In this document: in pieces, positions 41,447 to 51,320 of the stretch
Numbering within the stretch: the first letter of the stretch is position 1
Layout: every line of letters starts with the position of its first letter
NCBI RefSeq assembly: GCF_012349115.1
Contig: NZ_PQIG01000111.1
Location: 186,001-250,000, forward strand
Direction of reading: 5' to 3'
DNA from: Rhizobium ruizarguesonis
GTDB taxonomy: Bacteria; Pseudomonadota; Alphaproteobacteria; Rhizobiales; Rhizobiaceae
DNA length: 64,000 bases
Notes under the pieces: model-generated
Databases searched by the model: none
Told to the model about the DNA's origin: nothing
The model's input: the letters and a program-made list of their open reading frames with translations, nothing else
Program-made: the position numbers and the translations under genes

Positions 41447-42878
41447 CCAGGCGATCGCCGTCATTTCGAAGAGCGGCTCCAAGCGCTGGGTGTCTGCCGC
41501 CGATCCTGCAGCCAGGAAGGCTGGAGTCCACGTGGGCATGCCGGCCGCCAAGGCGCAGGCGCTCTTCCAGGGTCTCCGGATGATCGACGCTGATCCCGTC
41601 GCCGATGCAGTGGCGCTCGAGCGCATTACCCTGTGGGCGCTGAGCCAGTATTCCCCGATCGTCGCCATCGACGCGCCGGACGGCATCGTCATGGATACGG
41701 AAGGCGCCGACCATCTGCAGGGCGGCGAGGAGCGCATGTTGACGAGTATCGCCAACCGCTTCCGCGCCAAGGGCCTGACAACACGGGTCGCCATCGCCGA
41801 CACTTGGGGCGCCGCAAACGCATGCGCTAGAGCCATCAGCCGCGAGTCCGTCATTGTACCGAGGGGCGAGACCGTTCGGGCGGTCGAGAAGCTGCCGATC
41901 TCTCTTCTACGGCTCCCTGAGAAGATCGTCGGCGACCTGCGGACGCTCGGCTTCAAGACAATCGGCGAGCTCGCGAATACTCCTCGCGCACCGCTCACGC
42001 TCCGCTTCGGGCCGGAAGTCGGCCGCCGCCTCGACCAGATGTTCGGCCGCACACCGGAGCCGATCGATCCCATCCGAACAGCCGAGCTTGTCGAAGTCAG
42101 CAGGGCGTTCGCTGAACCCATCGGCGCAGCGGAGACCATCAACAAGTATGTAGCTCGGCTGGTCGTCCAGCTTGTCGATGAGCTACAGAGAAGGGGTCTC
42201 GGCGTCCGTCGCGCCGACCTTATTGTCGAGACGGTAGACGGCACCCGGCAAGCCATCCGCGCCGGGACCGCCAAACCCGCGCGCGATGTCGCCTGGCTGA
42301 CGAAGCTATTCAAAGACAGAACCGAGAAGATCGAACCCGGCTTCGGTATCGAGAAGATGACGCTAGCGGCGGTCATGGCGGAGCCGCTGGAGGAAGCCCA
42401 GAAGTCGTCGTCCCTGGTCGAAGACGAGGTCGTGGACCTCACGCCGCTAATCGACATCTACGGCAACCGTGGCCAACGCGTCTATCGCGTCGCCCCCGGT
42501 GCTTCCGACGTTCCCGAGCGTTCCGTCCGGAGGATCGGTGCCGCATCCGATCCGATAGAGGCTGCCTGGGTCAATCACTGGCGTCGGCCCGTCCGCCTGC
42601 TTGCGCGGCCTGAGCAGGTCGATGTGATGGCGCTGCTGCCAGACCATCCGCCAGCCTGGATCATGTGGCGGGGCAAGCGTCGGAAGGTGAAGAACGCCGA
42701 CGGTCCAGAGCGGATCTTCGGCGAATGGTGGGAACGCAACTCCGAGATGGCCGCGGTCCGCGATTATTTCGTTGTCGAAGACGATGCGGGCGAACGGCTC
42801 TGGGTCTATCGATCCGGCGACGGCGTGGACACGGAGACGGGTAGTCACAAGTGGTTCGTGCACGGGATCTTCGCATGA
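41367..42878 (+). CDS. imuB: ImuB, inactive Y-family polymerase homologue
   Basis: 503 aa from ATG 41367 (GGAG upstream). It has Y-family organisation but not a catalytic centre: where DinB has S-x-D-E-A-Y-L-D, this reads AIDAPDGIVMDTEG, so it is a scaffold that links ImuA, DnaE2 and the beta clamp (known for ImuB). The C-terminal region includes SLVEDEVVDLTPLIDIYGNRG, the kind of segment in which clamp-binding motifs lie. The stop overlaps the dnaE2 start as ATGA. Confidence 0.88.
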   Translation: MPRVVSIFFPDLPTDRIRRADPAIPVDQAIAVISKSGSKRWVSAADPAARKAGVHVGMPAAKAQALFQGLRMIDADPVADAVALERITLWALSQYSPIVAIDAPDGIVMDTEGADHLQGGEERMLTSIANRFRAKGLTTRVAIADTWGAANACARAISRESVIVPRGETVRAVEKLPISLLRLPEKIVGDLRTLGFKTIGELANTPRAPLTLRFGPEVGRRLDQMFGRTPEPIDPIRTAELVEVSRAFAEPIGAAETINKYVARLVVQLVDELQRRGLGVRRADLIVETVDGTRQAIRAGTAKPARDVAWLTKLFKDRTEKIEPGFGIEKMTLAAVMAEPLEEAQKSSSLVEDEVVDLTPLIDIYGNRGQRVYRVAPGASDVPERSVRRIGAASDPIEAAWVNHWRRPVRLLARPEQVDVMALLPDHPPAWIMWRGKRRKVKNADGPERIFGEWWERNSEMAAVRDYFVVEDDAGERLWVYRSGDGVDTETGSHKWFVHGIFA

Positions 42879-45800
42879 GATACGCGGAGATTCAGGTAAC
42901 CACCCACTTCAGCTTCCTTCGCGGCGCGAGTTCGGCACAGGAGCTGTTCGAGACTGCGAAGATACTGGGAATTGATGCCGTGGGTGTCGTTGACCGGAAT
43001 TCGCTTGCGGGGATAGTCCGCGCACTGGAGGCCTCGCGGTCGACCGGGATCCGGCTAGTCGTCGGCTGTCGGCTCGACCTGCAGGACGGGATGTCGATAC
43101 TGGTCTATCCCACCGACCGCGCCGCGTATTCCCGGCTGACCCGCCTGATCACGCTTGGGAAGTCCCGTGGAGGGAAGAACAACTGCATCCTGCACTGGGA
43201 CGATGTCGTCGCATATTCCGACGATATGATCGGCATTCTCGTTCCGGATCTGCCCGACGACACATGTGCGGTCCAGCTCCGGAAGATGGGGGAGATCTTC
43301 GGAGACAGAGCATATCTCTCGCTCTGTCTCCGACGGCGCCCTAACGATCAGTTGCGGCTCCATGAGCTTTCGAACATGGCGACGAAGTTCAGGGTGAAGA
43401 CCGTCGTGACCAATGACGTACTCTTCCATGAGCCAGGCAGGCGGCAGCTTCAGGATATTGTCACGTGCATCCGGCACAACACGACCATCGATGCCGTTGG
43501 TTTCGAGCGCGAGCGCCATGCCGATCGGCATCTCAAGCCTCCCGAGGAGATGGAGCGTCTGTTCCCGCGCTATCCGGAAGCGCTCAGGCGCACGATGGAG
43601 ATCGTCGATCGCTGCAAGTTTTCCTTGGAAGAGCTGACCTATCAGTATCCAGAAGAGGCGATCGTCCCGGGCAAGTCGGCGCAGGAGTCCTTGGAGCACT
43701 ATGTGTGGGAGTGCGTTCCGCATCGGTACCCGGAAGGTCTGCCGCGCGATGTCCTGAAGACGATCCGTCGCGAGCTGGATCTCATACAGAAGATGAAGTA
43801 CGCGCCGTACTTTTTGACTGTTTTCAATATCGTCAAGTTCGCACGGTCCCAAGGAATCCTGTGTCAGGGCAGGGGATCGGCCGCCAACAGCGCCGTCTGC
43901 TATGTCCTGGGCATCACGAGCATCGATCCGTCAACGAACGATCTACTCTTCGAGCGCTTCGTTTCTCAGGAGCGTGATGAGCCGCCGGATATCGACGTGG
44001 ACTTCGAACATGAGCGTCGTGAGGAAGTGATCCAGTGGATCTACAAGACCTACACCCGCGAGAAGGCCGCTCTCTGCGCGACAGTCACCCGGTATCGGGC
44101 GAAGGGCGCAATCCGCGATGTCGGCAAGGCGCTCGGACTGCCCGAGGACGTGATCAAGGCCCTGTCGTCGGGAATGTGGGCATGGTCGGATGAGGTTTCG
44201 GATCGGAACGTCCGCGAGCTGAACCTCAACCCTGAAGACCGCCGTCTCGTACTTACGCTGAAGCTGGCTCAGCAGCTCATGGGCGCACCGCGTCACCTGG
44301 GCCAGCATCCTGGCGGCTTCGTCCTTACCCACGACAGATTGGACGATCTCGTGCCAATCGAACCTGCCAGCATGAAAGATCGGCAGATCATCGAATGGGA
44401 TAAGGACGACGTCGAGGCGCTGAAGTTCATGAAGGTCGATGTATTGGCCTTGGGCATGCTCACCTGCATGTCCAAAGCATTCAACCTCATCCGCGAGCAC
44501 AAGCACGAAGATCTCGATCTCGCGAAGATCGAACAGGAAGATTCAGCGACCTACGCGATGATCCGGAAGGCTGACACCTTGGGTACGTTCCAGATTGAAT
44601 CCCGCGCGCAGATGTCGATGCTCCCGAGGCTTCGACCGCAGACCTTTTACGATCTCGTGGTTCAGGTCGCGATTGTCAGGCCGGGGCCGATCCAAGGCGA
44701 TATGGTCCACCCATATCTTCGCCGCCGTGAAGGCAAGGAAAAGATCGAATACCCGACACCGGAGCTGGAGGCCGTTCTCGGGAAGACCCTCGGAGTGCCA
44801 CTCTTCCAAGAAAGCGCGATGCGCGTCGCTATGGTCTGCGCCGGGTTCACGGGCGGGGAGGCCGACCAGCTCCGGAAGAGCATGGCAACCTTCAAGTTCA
44901 CGGGCGGCGTATCGAGGTTCAAGGACAAGCTGGTATCCGGGATGGTCAAGAATGGCTACACCGCAGAGTTCGCAGAGAAGACCTTCTCACAGCTCGAGGG
45001 ATTCGGATCCTATGGTTTCCCCGAAAGCCATGCGGCCTCGTTCGCTCTCATCGCCTACGCCTCCAGCTTCGTGAAGTGCCATTATCCGGATGCATTCTGT
45101 GCGGCACTCCTCAACTCGCAGCCCATGGGATTCTATGCCCCGGCGCAGATCGTCGGATGTGCCAAGAACCACGGCGTGCAAGTTCTACCCGTCTGTGTGA
45201 ACCGATCTCGCTGGGATTGCACGCTGGAACTCGTCGGCAACAGCGACCGACATGCCGTACGTCTTGGCATGCGGATGGTCAAGGGACTGGCGGCCGCCGA
45301 TGCTGCCCGGATCCTCGCCGCTCGCATGCAGGTCGGGTTCGACAGTGTCGACGACATGTGGCGCCGTTCTGGTGTTCCGGCCGAAGCTCTTGTTCAGCTC
45401 GCCGAGGCCGATGCCTTCCGGCCATCCCTGAAGCTTGAACGGCGTGATGCCCTGTGGGCGATCAAGGCGCTGCGTGACGAGCCGCTACCTCTGTTTGCGG
45501 CGGCTGCCGAACGAGAGATGAAGACGATCGCCGAACAGCAGGAACCTGAGGTAGTGCTCCGGCAAATGACTGAAGGCCACAACGTGGTCGCGGACTACAG
45601 CCATACCGCGCTGACACTCCGGGAGCATCCGATCGCGTTCCTGCGCAAGGATCTGCAGAAGCGGAACATCGTGACCTGCGCGGACGCGATGAACGCGCGG
45701 GACGGCCGCTGGCTGATGGCGGCGGGATTTGTCCTGGTGAGGCAGATGCCAGGGTCGGCAAAGGGGGTCATGTTCGTGACCATCGAGGACGAGACCGGGC

Positions 45801-46138
45801 CTGCAAACATCGTCGTCTGGCCGAGCCTGTTCGAGAAACGCCGGCGGGTTGTGCTGGGATCGTCAATGATGGCGATCAACGGCAGGATCCAGCGGGAAGG
45901 CGATGTCGTCCATCTCGTCGCCCAGCAGGTCTTCGACCTGTCCGGCGATCTCTCCGGACTGGCCGACCGCGACATCGACTTCAAGCTGCCGACGGGCAGG
46001 GGTGACGAGTTCGCGCATGGATCCCCTGGAAGCTCGGATTCACGAGACGGGCCGAAGCCAGTCCCGCGGCCGCGCGATATCTTCGTCAGGGATCTCCACA
46101 TTGACACGCTCAAGGTGAAGGCAAGGAATTTCCACTAG
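42875..46138 (+). CDS. dnaE2: Error-prone DNA polymerase (DnaE2/ImuC)
   Basis: 1087 aa from ATG 42875; an in-frame GTG at 42851 is earlier but would lie inside imuB, while 42875 gives the usual ATGA overlap. The PHP domain opens with TTHFSFLRGASS, and the polymerase core has FAHxQGILCQGRGSAANS-type sequence (SQGILCQGRGSAANSAVCYVLG), the catalytic Asp pair in DEPPDIDVDFEHER, and GRFQIESRAQMSMLPRL-like finger sequence. The OB-fold is near the end (GVMFVTIEDETGPANIVVWPSL). It performs lesion bypass with ImuA and ImuB under LexA control. Confidence 0.93.
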   Translation: MRYAEIQVTTHFSFLRGASSAQELFETAKILGIDAVGVVDRNSLAGIVRALEASRSTGIRLVVGCRLDLQDGMSILVYPTDRAAYSRLTRLITLGKSRGGKNNCILHWDDVVAYSDDMIGILVPDLPDDTCAVQLRKMGEIFGDRAYLSLCLRRRPNDQLRLHELSNMATKFRVKTVVTNDVLFHEPGRRQLQDIVTCIRHNTTIDAVGFERERHADRHLKPPEEMERLFPRYPEALRRTMEIVDRCKFSLEELTYQYPEEAIVPGKSAQESLEHYVWECVPHRYPEGLPRDVLKTIRRELDLIQKMKYAPYFLTVFNIVKFARSQGILCQGRGSAANSAVCYVLGITSIDPSTNDLLFERFVSQERDEPPDIDVDFEHERREEVIQWIYKTYTREKAALCATVTRYRAKGAIRDVGKALGLPEDVIKALSSGMWAWSDEVSDRNVRELNLNPEDRRLVLTLKLAQQLMGAPRHLGQHPGGFVLTHDRLDDLVPIEPASMKDRQIIEWDKDDVEALKFMKVDVLALGMLTCMSKAFNLIREHKHEDLDLAKIEQEDSATYAMIRKADTLGTFQIESRAQMSMLPRLRPQTFYDLVVQVAIVRPGPIQGDMVHPYLRRREGKEKIEYPTPELEAVLGKTLGVPLFQESAMRVAMVCAGFTGGEADQLRKSMATFKFTGGVSRFKDKLVSGMVKNGYTAEFAEKTFSQLEGFGSYGFPESHAASFALIAYASSFVKCHYPDAFCAALLNSQPMGFYAPAQIVGCAKNHGVQVLPVCVNRSRWDCTLELVGNSDRHAVRLGMRMVKGLAAADAARILAARMQVGFDSVDDMWRRSGVPAEALVQLAEADAFRPSLKLERRDALWAIKALRDEPLPLFAAAAEREMKTIAEQQEPEVVLRQMTEGHNVVADYSHTALTLREHPIAFLRKDLQKRNIVTCADAMNARDGRWLMAAGFVLVRQMPGSAKGVMFVTIEDETGPANIVVWPSLFEKRRRVVLGSSMMAINGRIQREGDVVHLVAQQVFDLSGDLSGLADRDIDFKLPTGRGDEFAHGSPGSSDSRDGPKPVPRPRDIFVRDLHIDTLKVKARNFH

Positions 46139-46295
46139 GCGCTCAAAAAGCTACTTCCTCGATCTGTGGTTTCCTGCTCCTGCAACTTTCAATAACGGGG
46201 TAGCTGGCGGTGCTCGCACCCACTGCGGGCACTGACATGCTTGGCCTCGAGACTCCTCAATTTTTGAGCCCAACTCAAACTTCTAATCCAGGTTC

Positions 46296-47594
46296 TTAGA
46301 TTTGGTTGCGCAGCGGCCTGAACGAGTCGCGAAGCTCAGCCGTAAACAGCTCCGGCTGTTCCCAGGCGGCGAAATGCCCGCCCTTTTCCGGCCTGTTGTA
46401 GTGGATGAGCTTCGGATAGGCCTTTTCCGCCCAGCTCTGCGGCGCCTGGTAAATCTCATCCGGGAAGGCGCTGACGGCCACCGGGATCTTGATGCCGCGC
46501 GGATCGAAGAAACCGCCCGAGGGGAAATGCGCATTGTCCCAGTAGAGCCGTGCCGAGGAGATCGCCGTGTTCGTCAGCCAGTAGAGCGTGACATTGTCGA
46601 GGATATCGTCAGGCGTGAGGCCCTCCTTCTCGCCGTCGAAGGAACGGGCAATCATCCGGTAGCTGCGGATGTCATGGTCGAGCATCCAAGAGGCGAGGCC
46701 GATCGGCGAGTCGACGATGCCGTAAAGCGTCTGCGGCCGGTTGTTCATCTCGATCGCATAGCCGAGGCCGTTCTTGTAGAAATCGTCGAGCTGCTCGTAG
46801 GCGCGCTTTTCATCGGCCGAAAGATCTGCAGTGGCCGGGCTGCCGGCCGAAAGCGCCTTGGCGACATCAGCGGGCACGGTCGCTGCCATATTGGTGTGGA
46901 TGCCGAGCAAGCCCGGAGGCTCCTGCACCGCCATCAGTTCGGAAACTGCATTGCCCCAGTCGCCGCCCTGGGCCACGTATTTCGTGTAACCAAGACGCTG
47001 CATCAGCACGGCCCAGGCCTTGGCGATGCGTGGCGGATTCCAGCCGGGCTGCTTTGGCTTGCCCGAGAAGCCATAGCCCGGCAGCGAGGGGATGACGACG
47101 TGGAAGGCATCGGCTTCCGTGCCGCCGAAGGCGGTCGGATCGGTGAGTGGCTTGATGATCTTCATCTGCTCGATGATCGAGCCCGGCCAGCCATGGGTGA
47201 TGATGATGGGCAGCGCCTTCTCGTGCTTGGAGCGCACATGGATGAAATGAATGTCGAGACCGTCGATCTCGGTCATGAACTGCGGGAAGGAATTGAGCCG
47301 GGTCTCGACCATGCGCCAGTCATGGCCCTTCCAGTGCTTGGCGACTTTCTGGATCGTATCAAGCCGCACACCCTGCGTATCATCCGTCACCGTCTCGCGG
47401 TCCGGCCAGCGGGTCGCTGCAACACGACGTCGAAGATCCTTAAGCTGCTCGTCGGTGGCCGAAAACTTGAACGGTGTGATGTCGGGGGTTGTGGTCGAAG
47501 CGGCGAGTGTTCCTGGGAGCATACCCATCGCGCCTGCGGCTGCGGCGACGGCGAGAACTGTTCGACGTGTGACTTCGGGCTGTATACGGGGCAT
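46296..47594 (-). CDS. Tat-exported epoxide-hydrolase-like alpha/beta hydrolase
   Basis: 432 aa from ATG 47594 (MPRIQPEVTRRTVLAVAAAAG), where the twin-arginine signal TRRTVL begins. An EHN (epoxide hydrolase N-terminal) segment spans about 50-160. The alpha/beta core has the oxyanion region HGWPGS, the nucleophile Asp in AQGGDWGNAVSE, acid near VAVSAFPDE and the catalytic His in KGGHFAAWEQPE, so the triad is complete. It is predicted periplasmic and may hydrolyse an epoxide or ester; the substrate is unknown. The regulon element at 47658-47677 lies 63 bp upstream. Confidence 0.85.
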   Translation of the reverse strand: MPRIQPEVTRRTVLAVAAAAGAMGMLPGTLAASTTTPDITPFKFSATDEQLKDLRRRVAATRWPDRETVTDDTQGVRLDTIQKVAKHWKGHDWRMVETRLNSFPQFMTEIDGLDIHFIHVRSKHEKALPIIITHGWPGSIIEQMKIIKPLTDPTAFGGTEADAFHVVIPSLPGYGFSGKPKQPGWNPPRIAKAWAVLMQRLGYTKYVAQGGDWGNAVSELMAVQEPPGLLGIHTNMAATVPADVAKALSAGSPATADLSADEKRAYEQLDDFYKNGLGYAIEMNNRPQTLYGIVDSPIGLASWMLDHDIRSYRMIARSFDGEKEGLTPDDILDNVTLYWLTNTAISSARLYWDNAHFPSGGFFDPRGIKIPVAVSAFPDEIYQAPQSWAEKAYPKLIHYNRPEKGGHFAAWEQPELFTAELRDSFRPLRNQI

Positions 47595-47657
47595 GGCATC
47601 CTCCTGCGTGTTTGCTAGGGTTGATAGGAGGAAGGTCACACTGAACAGGCGTGGGGA

Positions 47658-47677
47658 CTATTGCACCATGGTATCGC
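47658..47677 (-). promoter_or_regulatory. Regulon element 1 (epoxide hydrolase promoter)
   Basis: Reads CTATTGCACCATGGTATCGC on the plus strand, 19 of 20 positions fitting CYATTGTNCNATGGTRTCGS. It lies 63 bp before the hydrolase start and has the same orientation relative to its gene as the other seven copies. Confidence 0.65.
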
Positions 47678-47893
47678 CGACACTTTAGTATGTACGATGT
47701 TCTTCGTTGCGCCTCTGCAGGCCTCGCAATGTAACAAAGCACCTGAGACCTTTACGAAGGTACAACATCTCGGATGACGAGATTGCTTCGAGTACTCAAA
47801 AAATGACCGCGCCTTGACTGTGGGAAAGTGAGGTATGGAAGCAGACCTCTGGAAACCTTTCGACATCCTGCCTGGGTTAGTCTGAGCAACAGG

Positions 47894-48034
47894 GCAAAAG
47901 AGCTTCGGGAACGCGGCTGGACGGCGACAATTCATCCAGATGACATAGAGTGGGTCCGCGATAGTTGGCACGATGCGGTCGCCAGGGGTGGTTCCGCGGA
48001 TTTCGAGATGCGCCTTCGTCGGAACTCGACATAA
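47894..48034 (+). pseudogene. PAS-domain fragment
   Basis: About 46 codons (AKELRERGWTATIHPDD ... DFEMRLRRNST) match the end of a PAS fold: W-x-x-x-I-H-P-D-D, then W-x-x-A-V-x-x-G and E-M-R-L-R-R. The histidine kinase nearby has the same motifs (VVHPDDMPRMI, EVRLRRADG). The fragment stops where a G-x-Y-R-W would follow. It appears to be the remnant of another PAS-containing sensor on the opposite strand. Confidence 0.6.
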
Positions 48035-48073
48035 CCGTCTGCCTTAATGTTCCAAACCAGGATTGGCAGCGTG

Positions 48074-48120
48074 TCCGGCATTATGGAGCAAACGCCCGGC
48101 ACTTGCGCCATAATGCCGGA
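48074..48120. repeat. 13-bp perfect inverted repeat downstream of receiver gene
   Basis: TCCGGCATTATGG (48074-48086) and CCATAATGCCGGA (48108-48120), spaced by 21 bases. No T-run follows on either side, so it is not a classic terminator. It lies 45 bp after the stop of the receiver gene at 48165-48539 and may end the kinase operon as a hairpin or bind a dimeric regulator. Confidence 0.6.
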
Positions 48121-48164
48121 ATTGTGTGACACTACTCTCCATGACCGAGACTGCGAGGGGACCG

Positions 48165-48539
48165 TCAGGTCACGAGGGAAGCGAGGCGGAGCGCATTCTG
48201 CAGCTCGTCATCACTGAACGGTTTGAACAGGCACCCCACCGCTCCGTCGCTTATCAGGCGCGCGCGCACCATCTCGTCAGCGAATGCGGTCACAAAAATG
48301 ATCGGAAAGCGTAGATTTCTACGTCTAAGCTCGCGCTGCAATTCGGGACCGGTCATGCCCGGCATTGCCACGTCCAGGATGATGCCGTCACTGGTCTCCA
48401 GTGCCTGCGATCCGAGGAAGGCCTCCGCGGATGGAAATGCTTCCACCGACAGACCGAACGATCGGAGCAGGTCTGGTAGAGCTTCTCGTACAGACTCGTC
48501 GTCATCGATCACCGATACGAACTTTGATCGCTTTCTCAT
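48165..48539 (-). CDS. Single-domain response regulator
   Basis: 124 aa, one receiver only (MRKRSKFVSVIDDDESVREALPDLLRSFG). The acidic pair is DDD, the acceptor Asp is in IILDVAMPGMTGPEL, and the switch Lys is in CLFKPFSD, so all key residues are present. The start overlaps the stop of the histidine kinase gene (48536) as ATGA. It probably takes phosphate from that kinase, as an intermediate or sink in a branched relay with the similar receiver at 51321. Confidence 0.88.
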   Translation of the reverse strand: MRKRSKFVSVIDDDESVREALPDLLRSFGLSVEAFPSAEAFLGSQALETSDGIILDVAMPGMTGPELQRELRRRNLRFPIIFVTAFADEMVRARLISDGAVGCLFKPFSDDELQNALRLASLVT

Positions 48540-51193
48540 CGAACTGTCCCGAAGGGCGAGTGGGGCCTGTCTCTAACTTCAACGTCGCAAGGTTCTCCGG
48601 CAACGTCATATGTCGGAATGGCAAACGCAACTGTTGCGCCATGGCTATTGTTCGCTTTCGCCCACAGCCGTCCATTGTGGTTTTCGACTATGGATCGACT
48701 GACAGATAGTCCGATGCCCATGCCATCGGGTTTGGTGGTATAGAAAGCGTCGAAGATCCGTCCCATCTCCTGCGAGGCGAATCCGACTCCGTCGTCACTC
48801 ACTGAAAGCTGGACCTCACCTGTCGGATCTGCTTGGGTTTTGATTATGATTTGCTTCGGCCTGTCGTTGATCCCAGCCAGAGCCTCGATGGCGTTTCGGA
48901 GCAGGTTCATGATCACCTGCTGGAGCTGGACACGGGCACCTGCGACGGGTGGCAGGTTATGGCCGAATTCTGTCGCGACTGACACGCGCGCCCGCTGGAG
49001 GTCGCTCAATGCCAAGGCGACCACTTCGCTTGCGATCTCGTTCATGTCGATCGGCTCGATGATCGGAGGTTTTCTGCTGAACAGCGCCCGCAGCCTGACG
49101 ATCACGTCCGCGGCCCGGTTGGCATCGCGGATCATACGGCGAGCCGTGTCTTTCGCGACCTCCATGTTGGGCGGTTCCGTAGCCAGGACGCGAAGACACG
49201 TGTTCGCATTGGTGACGATCCCGGCAAGAGGCTGATTGACCTCGTGGGCGATCGACGCCGTCAGCACGCCAAGGCTTGTAACGCGCGTGACATAGGCGAG
49301 CTCGGACCGAACCTGGTTGAGTGTCTCTTCTGCCCGCCGGCTTTCAGTTACGTCCTGCACTGCGCCAGTCAGTTCCTGCTCGCCGTCCTTGTTTCGCTCG
49401 CTGTGAGCCAGGACGCGAACGTGCTTCATCGACTTGTCGGGCATAACCAGCGTGATGTCGTAGTCGAAGTCACCACTTCCTTCGCGCGCGCGTTCGAGGA
49501 CGCGCTGCACCCTTGCAAAGCTGTCGTGATCTAGGCGCGACAGAATCGTGCGCAGCGTCACTCTCGTGGAAGGATCGATACCGAAGATGCGATAAGTTTC
49601 CGCCGACCAGGTGACCTCGTCGGTGCCAAGCTTGAGCGAGAAGCTTCCTGTCTTGCTGAGCCGCTGGGCGTCGGCCAGAAAAGCTTCGCTTCTGCGGAGA
49701 TTTTCCTCGGTACGTTTTCGATCGTCTATATCCGTCAGCAGGCCATACCAACGCACGATCTGACCGTCCGTGTTTCGCAATGGCAACCCGCGAAGCTGAA
49801 ACCAGCGCCATGTTCCATCATGCCGGAGGAAGCGGGTCTCGTAGTCATAGGGTTCTCCGGTCGCGATGGCTCCCATGAAACTGTCGATGCAGATCTGGAG
49901 ATCGTCGGGATGGGTGATCCCATTCGTCGCCCAGTTGTCGAGCTCCTCGATAGGGCGCTGGAAATAGTCGATTATCTGCTGGTTGCCGCCAATCAGTTTG
50001 GCGTCCGGAGAAAAGATCGCAATCATTCCCGCTATGCCGTCGATGACCAATCGCGATTCGCGTTCACGTTCCGCCAGCGCTTCTTCTGCCTGCTTCCGAT
50101 CGTCGATGTCCATGTGAAGGGCGTACCACCGGATGATCTTGCCATCCTCCGACTTCAAGGGATGTCCGGTGACCTGGAACCAGCGATATGTTCCGTCGGC
50201 GCGCCGCAGACGCACCTCTCTATCATACGGAGATCCGGATGCGACGGCATCCGACACGGCTGCGATCATTCGGGGCATGTCGTCCGGATGCACAACATCC
50301 GTGTTGCCCCAATCGCGCAGCTCCTCGAGCTTGCGTCCGTAGTACCTCAACAGCGGTCCGTTGATCGCCCCGACCTTTCCATCTGGAGCCAGGACGGCGA
50401 TCCCGGCCGGGATGCTCTCCAATACCAGTTGCGCTTCGCGCTCGCGCATGGCAAGCGCCAATTCAGCCTTTTTGCGGTCATCGATGTCGACGAGAAGATG
50501 AAACCAACGTAGAATATTTCCGTCCCGGTCCTTGAAGGGCAAGCCAAGCACATTGTGCCAGCGATAGACGCCGTCCGAACGGAGATGACGGCTTTCGACA
50601 TTGTAGAAGGTCGCGGTCCTGTGGGCCTCGAGCTGATCGGCGATGGTATGCTGCAGGTCTTCGGGATGGACGACCTCGATCGCCTTCCAGTTCTTCAGTT
50701 CCTCCAGCGTCATGCCGAAGTATTCGAGAGCAGGATTGTTCAATGCTTCAACGTCTCCAGTCGGTGTGGTGACCGCGACTGGAACAGGAATGCTATCCAC
50801 GATGCGCTGAAAGTCCGTTTCGTGCTCGGTACGACTATCCGTGCTTGCAAGCTCACGTTCGTTGGCAAGACCATACCATTTCTGGACCTTGCTGTCTTTG
50901 AGCATGGGGTTGCACCGGACCCTCAGAAGGCGGCGCTCGCCGTCAGCCCGCAGGGTTGGGATATCCATCTCGAATGGCTCGTCCCGAGATAGCATCGATC
51001 GAAACCTATCGACGATCATCGACGCCTCCGCAGGTTCCCCGTGCACCGGCCATTCCCACGCGTTTGTCTCGGCCATCGGGACGCCGGAAAAATGGGCCAG
51101 GTCCCTATTCACAAAATCGATGCGTCCGTCCGGAAGAGCGCTGAACACCATCCCAGGCAGCGCGTCGAGAACCCGACCGAGTTCCGTCTGCAT
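48536..51193 (-). CDS. Soluble five-PAS histidine kinase
   Basis: 885 aa from ATG 51193 (AAAGGA upstream). The frame is open to 51304, but that start would put the regulon element inside the gene. Five PAS domains lie in series (about 5-110, 125-255, 265-385, 395-515, 525-635), followed by the HisKA H-box (SIAHEVNQPLAGI, His near residue 650) and HATPase_c with N-box NLLRNAIEAL, G1 DDGVGF and G2 GMGIGLSVS. There is no transmembrane segment, so it senses a cytoplasmic cue; the H-box and repeats resemble FixL/TodS-type sensors. It has no receiver of its own. Confidence 0.9.
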   Translation of the reverse strand: MQTELGRVLDALPGMVFSALPDGRIDFVNRDLAHFSGVPMAETNAWEWPVHGEPAEASMIVDRFRSMLSRDEPFEMDIPTLRADGERRLLRVRCNPMLKDSKVQKWYGLANERELASTDSRTEHETDFQRIVDSIPVPVAVTTPTGDVEALNNPALEYFGMTLEELKNWKAIEVVHPEDLQHTIADQLEAHRTATFYNVESRHLRSDGVYRWHNVLGLPFKDRDGNILRWFHLLVDIDDRKKAELALAMREREAQLVLESIPAGIAVLAPDGKVGAINGPLLRYYGRKLEELRDWGNTDVVHPDDMPRMIAAVSDAVASGSPYDREVRLRRADGTYRWFQVTGHPLKSEDGKIIRWYALHMDIDDRKQAEEALAERERESRLVIDGIAGMIAIFSPDAKLIGGNQQIIDYFQRPIEELDNWATNGITHPDDLQICIDSFMGAIATGEPYDYETRFLRHDGTWRWFQLRGLPLRNTDGQIVRWYGLLTDIDDRKRTEENLRRSEAFLADAQRLSKTGSFSLKLGTDEVTWSAETYRIFGIDPSTRVTLRTILSRLDHDSFARVQRVLERAREGSGDFDYDITLVMPDKSMKHVRVLAHSERNKDGEQELTGAVQDVTESRRAEETLNQVRSELAYVTRVTSLGVLTASIAHEVNQPLAGIVTNANTCLRVLATEPPNMEVAKDTARRMIRDANRAADVIVRLRALFSRKPPIIEPIDMNEIASEVVALALSDLQRARVSVATEFGHNLPPVAGARVQLQQVIMNLLRNAIEALAGINDRPKQIIIKTQADPTGEVQLSVSDDGVGFASQEMGRIFDAFYTTKPDGMGIGLSVSRSIVENHNGRLWAKANNSHGATVAFAIPTYDVAGEPCDVEVRDRPHSPFGTVR

Positions 51194-51256
51194 GCATGTC
51201 CTTTCAAGGGCTGACCTACCCTTTTCGTGCACTGTATGGTTTCCGCCACCTCTCGT

Positions 51257-51276
51257 ACATTGTCCTATGGTGTCGG
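51257..51276 (-). promoter_or_regulatory. Regulon element 2 (histidine kinase promoter)
   Basis: ACATTGTCCTATGGTGTCGG on the plus strand; only the first base departs from CYATTGTNCNATGGTRTCGS. It lies 63 bp before the kinase ATG at 51193, the same distance as element 1 from its gene, which suggests autoregulation. Confidence 0.65.
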
Positions 51277-51320
51277 ATGGGGCCAGACTATGCTGAGATT
51301 GCACGCGAGCTCACAGTCTC

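Noticed and set aside
40781..42457. Minus-strand frame of 558 codons across imuA and imuB
   Set aside because: Shadow of high-GC genes with intact Y-family and RecA-like sequence on the plus strand.
46302..47618. Plus-strand frame of 438 codons
   Set aside because: Antisense to the epoxide hydrolase, which has a full catalytic triad and a Tat signal.
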